64,000 nucleotides of DNA from Branchipolynoe longqiensis (lineage: Eukaryota > Annelida > Polychaeta > Phyllodocida > Polynoidae), in contig CM059190.1 in the NCBI GenBank assembly GCA_030323885.1, positions 105,255,856 to 105,319,855 of the forward strand. Direction: 5' to 3'. Made by a program: the position numbers and the translations under genes. This document shows positions 1 to 10,864 of this stretch, one piece after another. Each line of letters opens with the position of its first letter. Position 1 is the stretch's first letter. The notes beneath the pieces are model-generated. The model searched no databases, had not been told where the DNA came from, and saw only the letters and a program-made list of their open reading frames with translations.

Positions 1-256
1 ACACCTACCGTTTGTGCGCACCCACCTACCGTATACGACCTAAAACTGCCCGTTTCGCGCACAAAAACCGCTAGGTGTGCGCTCCCCGCGCACACCTAGC
101 AATTGCGATTCGCGACTAAAAACTCTTTTTTAGGGCTAAAAAGGGCCGATTACGATTGCGATTCGCGATTCGAAAAATGAATTGGCCCGTTTTCAGTTTT
201 AAGCGGGTCGGGTCGAGTCGCGAGTTTTAGTGCGCGAATCGTAAGCGGTAGGTGTG
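1..256. mobile_element. Foldback element with GCGATTCG words (MITE-7), left end at window edge
   Basis: The segment opens with ACACCTACCG and closes with CGGTAGGTGTGT, an inverted pair. Inside is a hairpin whose arms read CTAGGTGTGCGC and its complement around a short CCCC-type loop at about 82-110. The rest is rich in GCGATTCG and GCGAATCG words on both strands. No coding capacity. It resembles a palindromic non-autonomous DNA element; the superfamily is unknown and the left flank is not visible. Confidence 0.55.
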
Positions 257-414
257 TACTTGGCATTAATGAATTATCACACTTGGCTGCTTAGAATGGG
301 CTATTTGCACTTGAACCCAGTGGGTTGGGATTGGTCGACCAAGCATCATGAGACTCTGAGTACCCTATGGCTATTATTAGTAGTTCTCTGATGTTTCGCA
401 GAGAAGGGGAGGAT

Positions 415-737
415 TGATTGATTGATTGATTGGTGGTTGCTTTACGCCGTGTCGGCAGCATAGGCCATATTCACGGTGAGAAATGTTTGTTTTTTGTTCA
501 AACCATCGCTTTTACATGTAAAAGCAGACAATCAATTATGTGCCAATAGACACTCATTAAATTAGAAAGCTCACAATCATATATTTGTGGTCAAGGGAAA
601 CAAATTCCCATAGAAAAAGAAAAGTTTGATTAATAATTGATAGAATCTATTTAGTAAACTATATGAGGTGGTACAGTCCAGCTGCCCTCAAAAAGGCTCA
701 AATGTTTTCCTGTTTTACCTTAGTAAAAAGGTCATGA
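415..737 (-). mobile_element. SINE-E copy with 13-bp target duplication
   Basis: On the minus strand this about 320-bp element ends in a (CAAT)n tail, seen here as GATTGATTGATT on the plus strand. It matches 49702-50023 in the opposite orientation, including the GCCGACACGGC hairpin-like block near the tail. It is flanked by a perfect 13-bp direct repeat, agaaggggaggat, at 402-414 and 738-750, the signature of LINE-driven retroposition. Confidence 0.85.
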
Positions 738-750
738 AGAAGGGGAGGAT

Positions 751-1160
751 GGACTTACATAGGTTATAATATAAGGCATACACAAAAGCCTGCAAAATTA
801 CGTTAAAGTCATAGTACAGTTTGCGCTACTTTCCAAGTCTGTAGTATGCCGCTAGTCTACATCACTGAGAACAGTCACAACATTAGCGCTGAATGACACT
901 AATAGCGACAGTTTGACCGCAGAGACACACAGACTGTGACTGGGCCCTAAATAACTCCTAGAGAGTACGCTGTTTCATGCTATGCACATTATGACTAGTC
1001 ATATTTGATCATAATGATTGAATGAATGAATTTGTTTTGGTCATGTTACAGCCTCTTTAATATACTATTCTACAGTATATGGATGTAGTTCCCATTTCTG
1101 CCACGGGGCGCCACCTGCAGATGGACTTTTTCATCAGTTAACCAGCAGTCAGAGCCAGAT
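751..1160. other. No recognisable feature
   Basis: AT-moderate unique-looking sequence. I see no open frame of note, no SINE or TIR signature and no tandem structure. Confidence 0.5.
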
Positions 1161-1162
1161 TT

Positions 1163-1290
1163 TTGTTAAGAACTCTCTCTGCCCCCCTTCTCTCCCCCTC
1201 TCTCTCCCCCTGTCTCTCTCCCTCTCTCCCTCTCTCTACCTCTCTCCCTCTCTCTCCCTCCCTCTCCCTCCGTCTCCCTCTCTCGATACA
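1163..1290. repeat. CT-rich pyrimidine tract
   Basis: Runs of CTCTCTCCC dominate the plus strand. A 118-codon open frame across it is rich in Ser, Pro and Leu only because of the repeat and is not accepted as a gene. Confidence 0.8.
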
Positions 1291-1482
1291 TATTTATACA
1301 CATGTGTATGTATATGTATATAATTTCATACTTGCCCATGTACGTGCCACATTCTTAGAACATACATTGTATATGAATTCAATGAACCTGAACCTAAATG
1401 TAGTCACACAGATATGGACACATACATGCACACGAACACACAGTACACATAGAAATACACACTACGTCAGCATTATTTCTGC

Positions 1483-1526
1483 TTTCATTATCTTTGTCGC
1501 ATCGCGACTGACAGCATGATGATGAT
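1483..1526 (+). mobile_element. LINE-B 3' end, short fragment
   Basis: The sequence CGCATCGCGACTGACAGCAT followed by a short GAT repeat matches the extreme 3' end of the LINE-B remnants at 37186-37345 and 52168-52480. Only the last about 40 bp are present. Confidence 0.65.
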
Positions 1527-1632
1527 GACGTCAGCATATATACGCTTATAGGAGTGATTTATTTCCTTTCACAGTGTGGGTTTTTTCATGGCCCCTCCAT
1601 CCACATTGTTTTTATTTAGCGAGTAGCTCTGA

Positions 1633-1885
1633 TCTGCAGTGCTGTGGTCATATTTCCCGTTCATCAGGTCTGTCCAAAGCCATATTGCAAGGCGCAGTGA
1701 AAGGGGGAAGAAAACAAGGCGGACAAAGGACGACAACCTGAGGGAATGGACAGCCCTGGAGTTCGGCAAGTCCCAGAGGGCAATAAAGAACAGGGAAAAA
1801 TGGAGAAAACTGGTTGCAAAGTCTTCCGTGGCGCCCCAACGACCCTCGCGGTTAAGAGACTGATGATGATGATGATGAAGTTGCT
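1633..1885 (+). pseudogene. LINE-A non-LTR retrotransposon C-terminal fragment
   Basis: The open frame 1639-1863 encodes the end of a retrotransposon endonuclease/reverse-transcriptase polyprotein of the type common in aquatic invertebrates. It carries the stretch LEFGKSQRAIKNREKWRKLV near its end. A stop codon is followed at once by a (GAT)n tail at about 1861-1878. Only about 75 codons remain of a protein normally around a thousand residues long, so it is a 5'-truncated dead copy. The ATG at 1639 lies inside the former frame and is not a real start. Family assignment comes from memory of the family; truncation and tail are visible in the sequence. Confidence 0.75.
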
Positions 1886-2117
1886 CTCATGGCTAGTGAA
1901 CATGAAATGGAAGTTCGGCCTTAGCGCAGTGCTTTCTGTAAACCACCAGGACAGGCACACATGGAACATTGGGTGGTTAGCAGAGCCCTGGAGATGGTCA
2001 TGACTGGTGTTTAAAGAAGCCAGGAAACAATCAGGAGGGGAGGGGACGGCTGGGCGGAGGAGGGAGGCATGAGTGTGTCTGGACCGCACAGGATGCCACT
2101 GTCTGGTTTCCAAAAAA

Positions 2118-2350
2118 ATGTGAAAGTTTTATTGAACTACACCTCTAGACCGCATTCATTTTAGATATCATCGGCTATTTCACGTCAAACATATGGTCAT
2201 TCTGACTTATTTCTTTGAAGGAAACCCACTGCCGCCACATAGGCTACTCTTTCCAATAAGCAGCAAGAGTCTTTTATATGCACTTTCCCACAGACAGGAC
2301 AGCACATACCTAGGCCTTTGATGAACAATTTGTGGACCACTAGTTGGTCT
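2118..2350 (-). mobile_element. SINE-B, copy lacking its tRNA head
   Basis: Matches the 3' two thirds of the full SINE-B at 20536-20867, including blocks such as CACAGACAGGACAGCACATA. The tRNA-like head is missing. Confidence 0.8.
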
Positions 2351-2363
2351 GACTTTCAGTGGA

Positions 2364-2628
2364 TTTTAACCTCGATCGAGTCAAATCAATGACTTGCAAA
2401 ATTGATGTGTTGGAATACCTAGCCTGGCGCTCAGCATTAATATGCTAGGGCAAGGACTGGTTTGCTCATTAACTGAGTATTGTAACTGAATGGGATATTA
2501 GGTCATGGTGCCGGCAGCCTGGTCTCCCATTGGGGCAGCCATGAGTGTGCACCATCACAAATCAATAACCACCCTGATATGACATTAGATGTTGTTGCTA
2601 GGACATAAAGCGTCAACAAACAAACATC
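2364..2628 (+). mobile_element. SINE-A, 5'-truncated
   Basis: Starts within the CGAGTCAAA block just after the lost tRNA head and runs to the GCTAGGACATAAAGC and (CAAA)n end. It is diverged from the other copies. Confidence 0.8.
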
Positions 2629-2829
2629 AGCATTATTGTTAGTCCAAAACTTCTACTTGACGCTTAACACATATTTCAGCAGAAGTGTGAGAAGTTGCAC
2701 TGCAATGATTAATGTGAGTGCAAAGAGGTCAGCAGATGTGAGCAGTGAATGGAATTATGGAGGGTTTGCACCCAAATTGATGATTGCACCTGAATAATTG
2801 AGGGTGGGAAGGGATTGTATTCAAATCGG

Positions 2830-3586
2830 CAATAGACGAGATCACTGTTCCGACTGCGCATGCGCTGAAAACGGCATTGGCAGCAAAGCAAATGCGTCTG
2901 GCCATTGAGTTTGCCAATATGCGTAGGGCAAAACTTCGATTTTATTCAAAATGAATAGAAATACATAACAATTTGGCATAAACATGTATGCACACATGCC
3001 ATATAATGATCTGATGAATATAGCTAAGACAAAACTAGCCATAGTTAAACATTTTGAGCTAAGAAAGATACAATTCCACACAAAACAATCAGTCACTTTA
3101 AGGCTGTATCCACATCACCATTATTAATTCTTGTTCTAAATATTAAAATGCCAAATGTGTCAACATACACTTGTTACAGAGAAATATATAACCAATATCT
3201 GATTAACCCTACTAGTTTTCTAGTTCTACATATGTCATTAACCATAGGATATAAATATTAATAAAATAAGTAAAACTGACTCTGGCTATGGCTCTAACAC
3301 TAGTCTGAGTGCCCAGATTTGTCTAAATCTAAATGCACATGGCATAAGATGTGCTGATTATATTGATGTAAATGCAATGCTGGATTAAAGCTTAATATTG
3401 TAATTTATTATATATATTTTTTTAGTTTGTATTCTATGTTTCAAACGAGCTGAGATGAGCTGAAACTAGCACATTTCATAGCTGCACCCACTGCATTAGC
3501 ATGTGCCATCTGCTTCTCGTGGGTTTGTTTGTCTTCTACGCATCCCACAATGCACCGCGCAGCTGGAATGGTGATGTTGTCTATTG
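2830..3586 (-). mobile_element. MITE-11 copy, AATAGAC terminal inverted repeats
   Basis: The left end AATAGACGAGATCACTGTTC and the right end (complement of CAATAGACAACATCACC) are inverted repeats. The body is the reverse complement of 41884-42480, with long matching blocks at 2840-2960 and 3274-3575. No coding capacity. Confidence 0.7.
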
Positions 3587-3959
3587 GTGTTGGGTTATTT
3601 GGAGTGTGAAGACCTGGAGTTGTGTGAGTGCAAAAGGATTTGCACCTAAGTGGGGTTTGAATGATGGGTTTGCGCCCCACTTTGGGGGAGTGATACTGAT
3701 AGGCTTTGGGTTGGCATGCTTACTTACCCACTTGCAAGCAATGCGATGCCATTGCAGGATTCATGTATTCTTTTGCAAATTGGTGCGGATATGTAAGCAT
3801 TTTGCGCATGTTTTGGTGCGTTAAAACAACAATTGTTATGGTTTTCTATGAGAACTCCGTTAAACTAATACAACAAAACATTGTGTATCCTGATGTGTGG
3901 CACTGTGTTGACAACTGAGGTTCCCTTCCCCCACATATAAAAAAATGTTGGCTCATAAA

Positions 3960-4545
3960 TTCTACAATGATTGGCTAATTGGGTTAGCATTGTGTGAGTG
4001 ATGGGTTTTGATTGATGGGTTAGCGCTGTCAGAGTTACAGGTTTTGAATGATGGGTTAGCACTGTCAGAGTTACAGGCTTTAAATGATATGTTAGCGCTG
4101 TGTGAGAGTTACAGGCTCAGGGTCCGTACAGGGCCTGTGGGGTCTTGAAAAGTCTTGAACTTCATTTTCCCCATTTCTAGGCCTTAAAAAACTTTCAATT
4201 TAACGTATTTTGTGTAATTAGTCTTGAAAAGCCTTGAATTCCATTACACTGCCCCCATTGATCTAAATTAGTCTGAAATTGCCATTCGCTATTGTTGATT
4301 TTCCCTGAAATCTAAATGAAAACAGTCTTGAATTCCTATCAAAAACAGCCTTGAAAAGCCTTGAAATAACCTTTGAATTCCATATCTTCACATGTGTACA
4401 GACCCTGCAAGCTTTAAATGATGAGTTAGAGCTGCGAGGGTTAAAAGCTTTGAATGATGGTTTAGCGCTGTACGAGTTACAGGCTTTGAATGATGGGTTA
4501 GCGCTGTGAGAGTTACAGACTTCAAATGATGGATCCTACCGCTAA
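3960..4545. repeat. 36-bp minisatellite with GTTAGCGCTGT core
   Basis: Repeats of roughly GAATGATGGGTTAGCGCTG followed by an AGAGTTACAGGCTTT block. The array is interrupted at 4118-4405 by a MITE-3 insertion and continues on its other side. Confidence 0.8.
4118..4405 (+). mobile_element. MITE-3a (hAT-like) inserted in a minisatellite
   Basis: Begins CAGGGTCCGTACAG and ends GTGTACAGACCC, an inverted pair. Many CTTGAAAAG motifs lie within. It is flanked by imperfect 8-bp repeats tacaggct (4110-4117) and tgcaagct (4406-4413), and the neighbouring minisatellite units show the uninterrupted target. The CAGGG start and 8-bp duplication fit the hAT superfamily (inference). Confidence 0.7.
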
Positions 4546-4579
4546 CACTGTGTTCAGCTCCACTGTACATACAGTCAGG

Positions 4580-5035
4580 GCCTCCAAACCAGCTCCCTTC
4601 CTACCCTGGCGTATATTCCGCGCCATTTCTCGACTTAATCACACCAATCAATCAATGATCTGTCACTAACCGATTGTCTGTTATTTCTCCTCTCTGCGTG
4701 AACACTCACTTTGAAAAATAAAACAGACCCAAACGCAGCAACAGCACACAAATAATCCCCACCCACCCACCTACCCACCCTGAATGCAACACACACACCT
4801 CCAAAATTATTTAGAACAAAGGAAAAGCCAAAACCAGACTTGCCTGTTGATGAAATGGGGGTCCGACACAAAAGGCGGGCGTTGTTCGGCTGCTGCGCAT
4901 CGTGGTTGCGCATACCGGATGCGCCCGAGACGCGTGATCTATTAACAAAAACGCGCGCCAAAATAATGACCTGATCTTGGCACTTTGCAGTGTAATTTGG
5001 CGACGCCGGTTTAAAAATATTTTATATCCTGCACC
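4580..5035. other. No recognisable feature
   Basis: Mixed sequence with a GC-richer patch at 4860-4960. I see no domain, SINE or TIR. Confidence 0.45.
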
Positions 5036-5039
5036 CGAC

Positions 5040-5480
5040 TGCCCCTCATCCATCCCCCTCTCTCCTCCTCCCCTCCCCCCTTCTCTCACCCCTCCCCTCT
5101 CCAACCCTTCACTACCACCCTCCCCTCTCCCCCTTGACTCTCTCCCTCTTTCCCCATCCCATCTCTGCACCTCCCCTCTCGCTCCCCTCCCTCCCTCCCC
5201 TCCCCTCCCCTCACCTCCTCCCATCCCCTCCTCTCCTCCCCTCCTCCCCTCCCTTCCCCTCCTCCCCTCCCTTCCCCTCCCGTCCCCTCCCCTCTCCTCC
5301 TCTCCTCTCCCCTCCCCTCTCCTCTCCCATCCCGTCCCCTCCTCTCCCACCCCCCTTCTCCTCTCCTCTCCTCCTCCCCCCCCCCCCTCCTCCCCTCCCC
5401 CTCCTACACTCTCCTTCCACACACTGCCTCCTGTCACCTGTCTCCTCCCTCCTACTTCCTCATCCCATTCCCCCTCTGAG
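5040..5480. repeat. 430-bp polypyrimidine tract
   Basis: Almost uninterrupted C and T on the plus strand, with CCCCTCCTCCCCTC motifs. Long Pro/Ser/Leu or Gly/Arg/Glu open frames on both strands are repeat artefacts. Its purine/pyrimidine asymmetry and partial mirror symmetry would allow triplex (H-DNA) formation. Confidence 0.85.
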
Positions 5481-5732
5481 AACATAGGCTCATTAGTTAC
5501 GGGGCTAATTGAGTATTTATGCAGGACTCTTGCAGGACCCTACGTGAAAGCCTGGCTTCTTCTGTGCTGGTCTGTTTTTCCACGTCCCCCCCCCCCCCCC
5601 CACCTCTGCTTTAATGTACCTCCCTCAGGTGGTTGCCATGTACAGTTTTTTTTTTAGTTGTTTGTTGGCAGTAACACAGGAGGATGCCCGTAATTGTGAC
5701 ACTCACACTGCTGTCACGAAGCGTTCGTTCTC

Positions 5733-6030
5733 TGAGATGGAGTTGTTAGAGTATGTAACTTTTTTTATAGGACACACTCCTAATCCAAAGGTCGATGGTT
5801 CGATTCCCCATTCCATCGCTTCTGCCAATTTGGATTTCCACCGCATCACCAAAGACCAGTTGCTCTCGCTCCATGTCTATGTGGTGTGTGTGGGAAGTTA
5901 AAATTCCTTGGGTGTGTAAAAGTGTAGGCTTGGGCTTTCTATCAACCAACTGTCTAATGGTGAAAACAAGACTGTTCAGACTTATCCATGATAGGCAGTA
6001 TAAATCTTCAATAAAGAAATAAAGAAAAAA
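5733..6030 (+). mobile_element. SINE-C
   Basis: A tRNA-like head holds a B-box-like GGTTCGATTCC at about 5806 after CTCCTAATCC. The body carries a TTAGACAGT-type block (as CAACTGTCTAATGGTG) and ends CAATAAAGAAATAAAG. Two further copies lie at 35000-35281 and 62250-62537 on the other strand. Confidence 0.8.
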
Positions 6031-6390
6031 AGATCTGGGCCATGAACATCTAATGTGGTGGGAATAGTAAGTCACTGAGTGTGATGGTCGGGGAGAGTGG
6101 GGGGAGGGGTGGGGGGGGGGGGGCATAGCCTACTGTGTAAGCCACCCATTCTGAATCATGTCACATGGCAATACTATTAAACTGTTTGTGAAGCGTGTTG
6201 CGGCTATCTGAGGAACCCCAAACCTCGAAGGTGAGCAGAGTGACAGTTGGAGCATGGCGGAGAGGAGAGAATACCCGCTCCTCAGTGAATAACATGGAAG
6301 TTAAGGTGGTTAGAGAGAACCATTAAGGGGCTGCCATTATTTATATCCACATAATAAATTATATAGTACATATATATATGTATAAAATCC
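6031..6390. other. No recognisable feature beyond a poly(G) run
   Basis: Contains a 13-base poly(G) run at 6111-6123. No gene or family recognised in the remainder. Confidence 0.45.
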
Positions 6391-6394
6391 TCCA

Positions 6395-6940
6395 TGAGCA
6401 GCACAGGCATGGGAAGCACAGGCACGGGAAGCACAGGCATGAGCAGCACAGGGATGTGAAGCATAGGCATGAGCAGCACAGGGACGAGAAGCACAGGTGG
6501 GAGCAGCACATGCACGAGCAGCACAGGCATGAGCAGCACAGGCACGAGCAGCACAAGCACGAGCAGCACAAGCACGGGAAGCACAGGCACACGCGGCACA
6601 TGATTGAGCAGCACAGGCATGAGGAACACAGGCACGAGCAGCACAGACACGAGCGGCACATGCATGAGCAGCACAGGCATGAGCAGCACAGGCATGGGAA
6701 GCACAGGAAAAGGAAGCACAGGCATGTGAAGCACAGGCACAAGCAGCACATGCACGGGAAGCACAGGCATGAGCAGCACAGGCATGAGCAGCACAGGCAC
6801 AGGAAGCACATGTATGGGAAGCACAGGCATGAGCAGCACAGGCACAGGGAGCACAGTCACGAGCAGCACAGGCACGGGAAACACAGGCACGAGCGAGCAG
6901 CACAGGCACGGGAAGCACAGTCACGGGAAGCACACTCCAA
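6395..6940. repeat. 15-bp minisatellite GAGCAGCACAGGCAY
   Basis: About 36 units of a 15-bp repeat alternating GAGCAGCACAGGCAT and GGAAGCACAGGCAC forms. The unit is a multiple of three and lacks stops, so open frames of 150-226 codons appear on both strands (His/Arg/Lys/Gln on plus, Cys/Ala/Val/Leu on minus). Several frames are open at once, so I treat it as satellite, not a gene. Confidence 0.85.
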
Positions 6941-7239
6941 CTACTCGTCCCGCCTACACAATCAATCCACTTAACTTGAGTGCATTGTCTCAGCTGATCC
7001 ATTTGCAAGCTCAGCATTTTTTACGTTATTGCGCCACTGAAATAAAATAAATGTTTTGTGTGTGCATGGGTGAGGGGGGGGAGGTGAAGTGCGATTAATG
7101 TTTTGTCTCTATTTGGACTAACCTATCGACACAAGGCCTGGTCGGCGCTGCATGTTGGAATAGAAAGGTCAGGTGTGCTCCACTCTACAGCGTGTTTTAC
7201 CATTTTGTGTGGATGGGGACGTTGTGCATCAAAACTGGA

Positions 7240-7890
7240 TGTGGGGGCCGGTATTTTGGGTGAAAATTTAGCAGTGGGGCAGGTGTTTTGGGTCTGAGTT
7301 TGGCAGTGGGGCGGGTGTTTTGGGTGAACATTTAGCAGTGGGGCGGGTGTTTTGGGTGACAATTTTGCAGTGCGGTGGGTGTTTTGGGTCCGAGTTTGGC
7401 AGTGGGGTGGATGTTTTGGGTGCAGATTTGGCAGTGGGTAGGTGTTTTAGGTGTGAATTTAGCAGTGGGACCAGTGTTTTGGGAGGGCGTGAGTTTGGCA
7501 GTGGGACCAGTGTTTTGGGTGTGAATTTGGCAGTGGGGCGGGTGTTTTGGGTGTGAATTTGTCAGTGTGGCAGGTGTTATGGGTGTGAATTTGGCAATGG
7601 GACCAGTGTTTTGGGTGTGAATTTGGCAGTGGGGTGGGTGTTTTGGGTGTGAATTTGGCAGTGTGGCAGGTATTATGGGTGTGAATTTGGCAATGGGACC
7701 AGTGTTTTGGGTGTGAATTTGGGAGTGGGGCGGGTGTTTTGGGTGTGAATTTGGCAGTGTGGCAAGTGTTATGGGTGTGAATTTGGCAATGGGACCAGTG
7801 TTTTGGGTGTGAATTTGGCAGTGGGGCGGGTGTTTTGGGTGCAAGTTTGACACTGGGGCGGGTGTTTTAGGTGCAAATTTGGCAATTTGT
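7240..7890. repeat. About 32-bp minisatellite, TTTTGGGTGTGAATTTGG unit
   Basis: Around twenty units of TTTTGGGTGTGAATTTGGCA plus GTGGGGCGGGTG, with variant GGGACCAGTG ends. A 188-codon minus-strand frame across it is purely repetitive. Confidence 0.85.
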
Positions 7891-8234
7891 TTGGACACGC
7901 GGGTGGGTGGTGAGTTAGTAAACTGTACCTCTTTTGTCAGCTGACTGGTGGGTGGCCCGTGACCAGGAGAAGCAAGTCGAGACTATTTCTACCAAGGTGC
8001 TTATAACGGTACATGGGGTGGGGGTGGGGGGGGGGGGACAGTCAGTTTCCCACGCCTTCCCAACCAGGCCGTATGTAGGCCCTGATTGCCCGTGTTGTCA
8101 CCGATGTGGGGGTGGGGGTGGGGTGGGTGTGGGTGAGTGTGCCTGGGCGCTCGCCGATACCAGAGAACACACACATCCATTATATGCCTTCTCTGCCTGT
8201 GCTGCATATCCCGTGTTTGCACATGGGCCAGTTA

Positions 8235-8868
8235 TGGCCCTGTCACACTACGACGTAACGACGTCGACGTAGGGAGAATGTGAAGAACGTTGAACTTCTC
8301 GGCGTAGTATGCAAATTCGGGCACAAGTTGAACGTGGATGCAGCGTAGTGGACGAGAGCGTAACGTCGGTAAAGCGTAGTGATACCGTCATTCAACGAGA
8401 GAGGTCAACGTAATGACGATCACGGAACGTTATGAACGTTATTCCATCGCCAGAAGAACGTTACATGACGTTAGCTATGTCATGAGACGTTGAATGCACG
8501 TTCTCCTGACGTTCTCCTGACTTTCCCATTACGCCGCATGGACGTTTCCACCAGCTTTAATGTGGGTCAATGAGTGGAACGTAGTCTGGAACGTAGTGAG
8601 GAACGTTTGCCTAACGTTTAACGTCATTGACGTTCGCTGAACGTGAACAGAACGTACAGCGAACGTAAACCCTTACGTTTGAGCTACGTCGAAACTTTTG
8701 AACATGTCCAAAACTTCGATGTAACACGACGTAATGTGACGTAGATCGACGTCAGTCTAACGTCATTATGACGTCATCATAACGTAATCCAACGTACATC
8801 AACGTAATGACAAAATATCACCACGTTAGGCTCACGTTTGCTCATTACGTTGTAGTGTGACAGGGGTA
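8235..8868. mobile_element. MITE-1, ACGT-word element, copy 1
   Basis: Terminal inverted repeats TGGCCCTGTCACACTACG and TACCCCTGTCACACTAC, flanked by TTA at 8232-8234 and 8869-8871. Between them almost every 8-12 bases carries the self-complementary tetramer ACGT, as GAACGT, AACGTAG or GACGTCA. Internal anchors are TGCAAATTCGGGC (about 8310), CCATCGCCAGAA (about 8443) and GAACATGTCCAAAAC (about 8700). About 634 bp, no coding capacity. A TTA duplication fits PIF/Harbinger-type non-autonomous elements (inference). Confidence 0.8.
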
Positions 8869-8929
8869 TTACTTGAACTACCACAAATCTGTTCGTTTTA
8901 TATTTAATAATATACAGGGTGTAGTGGCC

Positions 8930-8931
<2 letters not shown>

Positions 8932-8972
<41 letters not shown>

Positions 8973-8973
8973 C
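8932..8973. repeat. (AT)n microsatellite
   Basis: Alternating AT of about 40 bp with one GT interruption. Confidence 0.9.
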
Positions 8974-9207
8974 GCCATGTGAGTTCTGTGTAATGTGGCT
9001 GTACCTAGAAAGGGACCCTCGCACACACTTGTCACCCGCCACTGTGTACTATGTGACCTACTGGAGGCCACCACCACCACCCACCACCTGCTGGAGGCCA
9101 CTCCGACCACCTGTGGCCATGGTTGCCTTTCCTCTCGGGTCTGATCACGTGGTCCAAAATGGACATGGTAAATGATGTGGGCTACAGGGTTTGTGGTTTC
9201 CTCACTT

Positions 9208-9415
9208 ACCACTGGTACAGTGGTAGTGGTGGTGGGTGTGGTGGTGGTGGTGGTGTGGTGTTGTGGTATGACATGGTGGTGGTGGTATGGTATGATGTTG
9301 GTGGTGGTGGTGTGGTGTTGTGGTATGATGTTGGTGGTGGTGCTGTGGTATGATGTTGGTGGTATAGTGGTGGTGGTGTCATGGTGGTGTCATGGTGGTG
9401 ATGGTACTGGTAGTA
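9208..9415. repeat. GGT-rich minisatellite
   Basis: GGTGGTGGT interspersed with TTGTGGTATGATGTT units. Val/Trp/Gly open frames are artefacts. Confidence 0.85.
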
Positions 9416-9670
9416 GTAATAGCGATAATGTGCTTCCTATATATTCATACACGCTTCAAACCTCATCACCACCAAAGCGCCACCTGTACACACCGATGTT
9501 AATGCGCCTCTTTGAAGCTATATCCAGAAGGCTAACAACTTAATAACATATGCTGAGGCCCACACCAATTACACGCACAATAAGCTGGTGGCGGCCTGCT
9601 TACTGAACCGTAGCCACAGGCCACAGGTGTTTATACCACTATTACCAGGCAGGGCTTTCTCAGCACCACA

Positions 9671-9980
9671 TTTGTTTGTTTGTTGGAGTTTTACATCCTG
9701 TCAACATTTAAGGTTATATCAGGATGGTTGCATACTCATGGCAACTATAAATTATGGTGCTGCCCCATTGGGAGATTAAGCCACCAGCACCATGGCCCGA
9801 TTTCTGACTGAGTCACATTATCCTGATTTTGAGCTAACCAGTTCTTGCCTTATTCTATTAATGCCGAGTGCCAGGCTGGGTAGCGACAAGTATATATTTT
9901 GTAAGTCATTGGTTTGACTCGACTGGGAATATAACTCTGGGACCTTCCGAATGGGAAGCCTGCATGCTGCCGCGTCCAGT
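9671..9980 (-). mobile_element. SINE-A, near full length, head deleted in part
   Basis: Reads on the minus strand from a shortened tRNA head (complement near 9940-9980, anticodon-arm region missing) to TGACAGGATGTAAAACTCC and (CAAA)n at 9671. Confidence 0.85.
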
Positions 9981-10097
9981 ACGACTGCCATTGTTTGAGG
10001 GGCTGGATAAGCATCATCCGAGAAGCAGTCTCACCCGAATAGCATGTAATCCTTGATCGACTGGTGTAGCCTGCAACCTGTTGTAGTGCATCACACA

Positions 10098-10401
10098 CAT
10101 AGCGGTTAGATCATCCGACTCTCCCGGAGAAGGTCATGGGAGCGATTCCCAACCGAGTCAAACCCAAATACTTAAAAAAATTGGCACTTGTCGCTACCTA
10201 GCCCGGCACTTGGCATTAACAGGATAGTGCAATAATATGACTGAGTGGGATATCAGGTCATGGTATTGGCAACCTAGTCTCCCAGTCCCAGTCTCAGTGG
10301 GGCGGCACTAGAAAGTCTCCATGAGTGTGCACTGTTCCAAGTCAGCACCCGTCCTGACTTAAATGTTGTTAGGATGTGAAACCCCAACAAACAAAACCAT
10401 C
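10098..10401 (+). mobile_element. SINE-A, near full length
   Basis: The head runs AGCGGTTAGATCATCCGAC. A degraded B box, GGGAGCGATTCCCAACCG, is followed by the CGAGTCAAACCC block, the body and CCCCAACAAACAAAAC. Confidence 0.8.
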
Positions 10402-10575
10402 GCTTGCTCACTCATTCACCCATTCCCCAATTCAGCCACTCACTCACTCACTCACTCACCCACCCACAACCACTCACCCACTCATTCCTTCATTCACTCC
10501 TTCATTCACTCTCACTCAGTCACTCGTCCACTCAATTACTCACGCACTCACCCACACACACACACACACACACTG
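10400..10575. repeat. (CACT)n microsatellite with CA end
   Basis: CACTCACTCATTCACT arrays passing into (CA)n at 10553-10572. It abuts the SINE-A tail and may have grown from it. Confidence 0.85.
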
Positions 10576-10860
10576 ACTTATACCCTCCTCCAGGTGGAAG
10601 TGGGGCCGGGGTCACGTGGGGTTAGAGGCGTGTGAGTAGGGTGGTGTAATCGTGGGCGGTATGCGAGTGACGCCGCTGCTGCCGCCTGGTGGCGGGACGT
10701 GCGAACTAAAAGATCAAACCCCCACGTACGTAACGTGTTGACGGCGCAGAGCGATAATAGGGAATACCCGCACCTCGCATCACCATCCATCCTCCAGGGT
10801 CCGCTCGTCACAGGACCGCACTGCACGCACTCAGTCATGGGCCGCCGGACACTGCCCCGC
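10576..10860. other. GC-rich unique stretch, gene content unresolved
   Basis: Non-repetitive GC-rich sequence with acceptor-like CCTCCTCCAG at 10573-10582, a donor-like GTGAGT at 10630 and another CATCCTCCAG at 10788-10797. A tiny exon is conceivable but no protein family is recognised. Confidence 0.3.
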
Positions 10861-10864
10861 TCTG

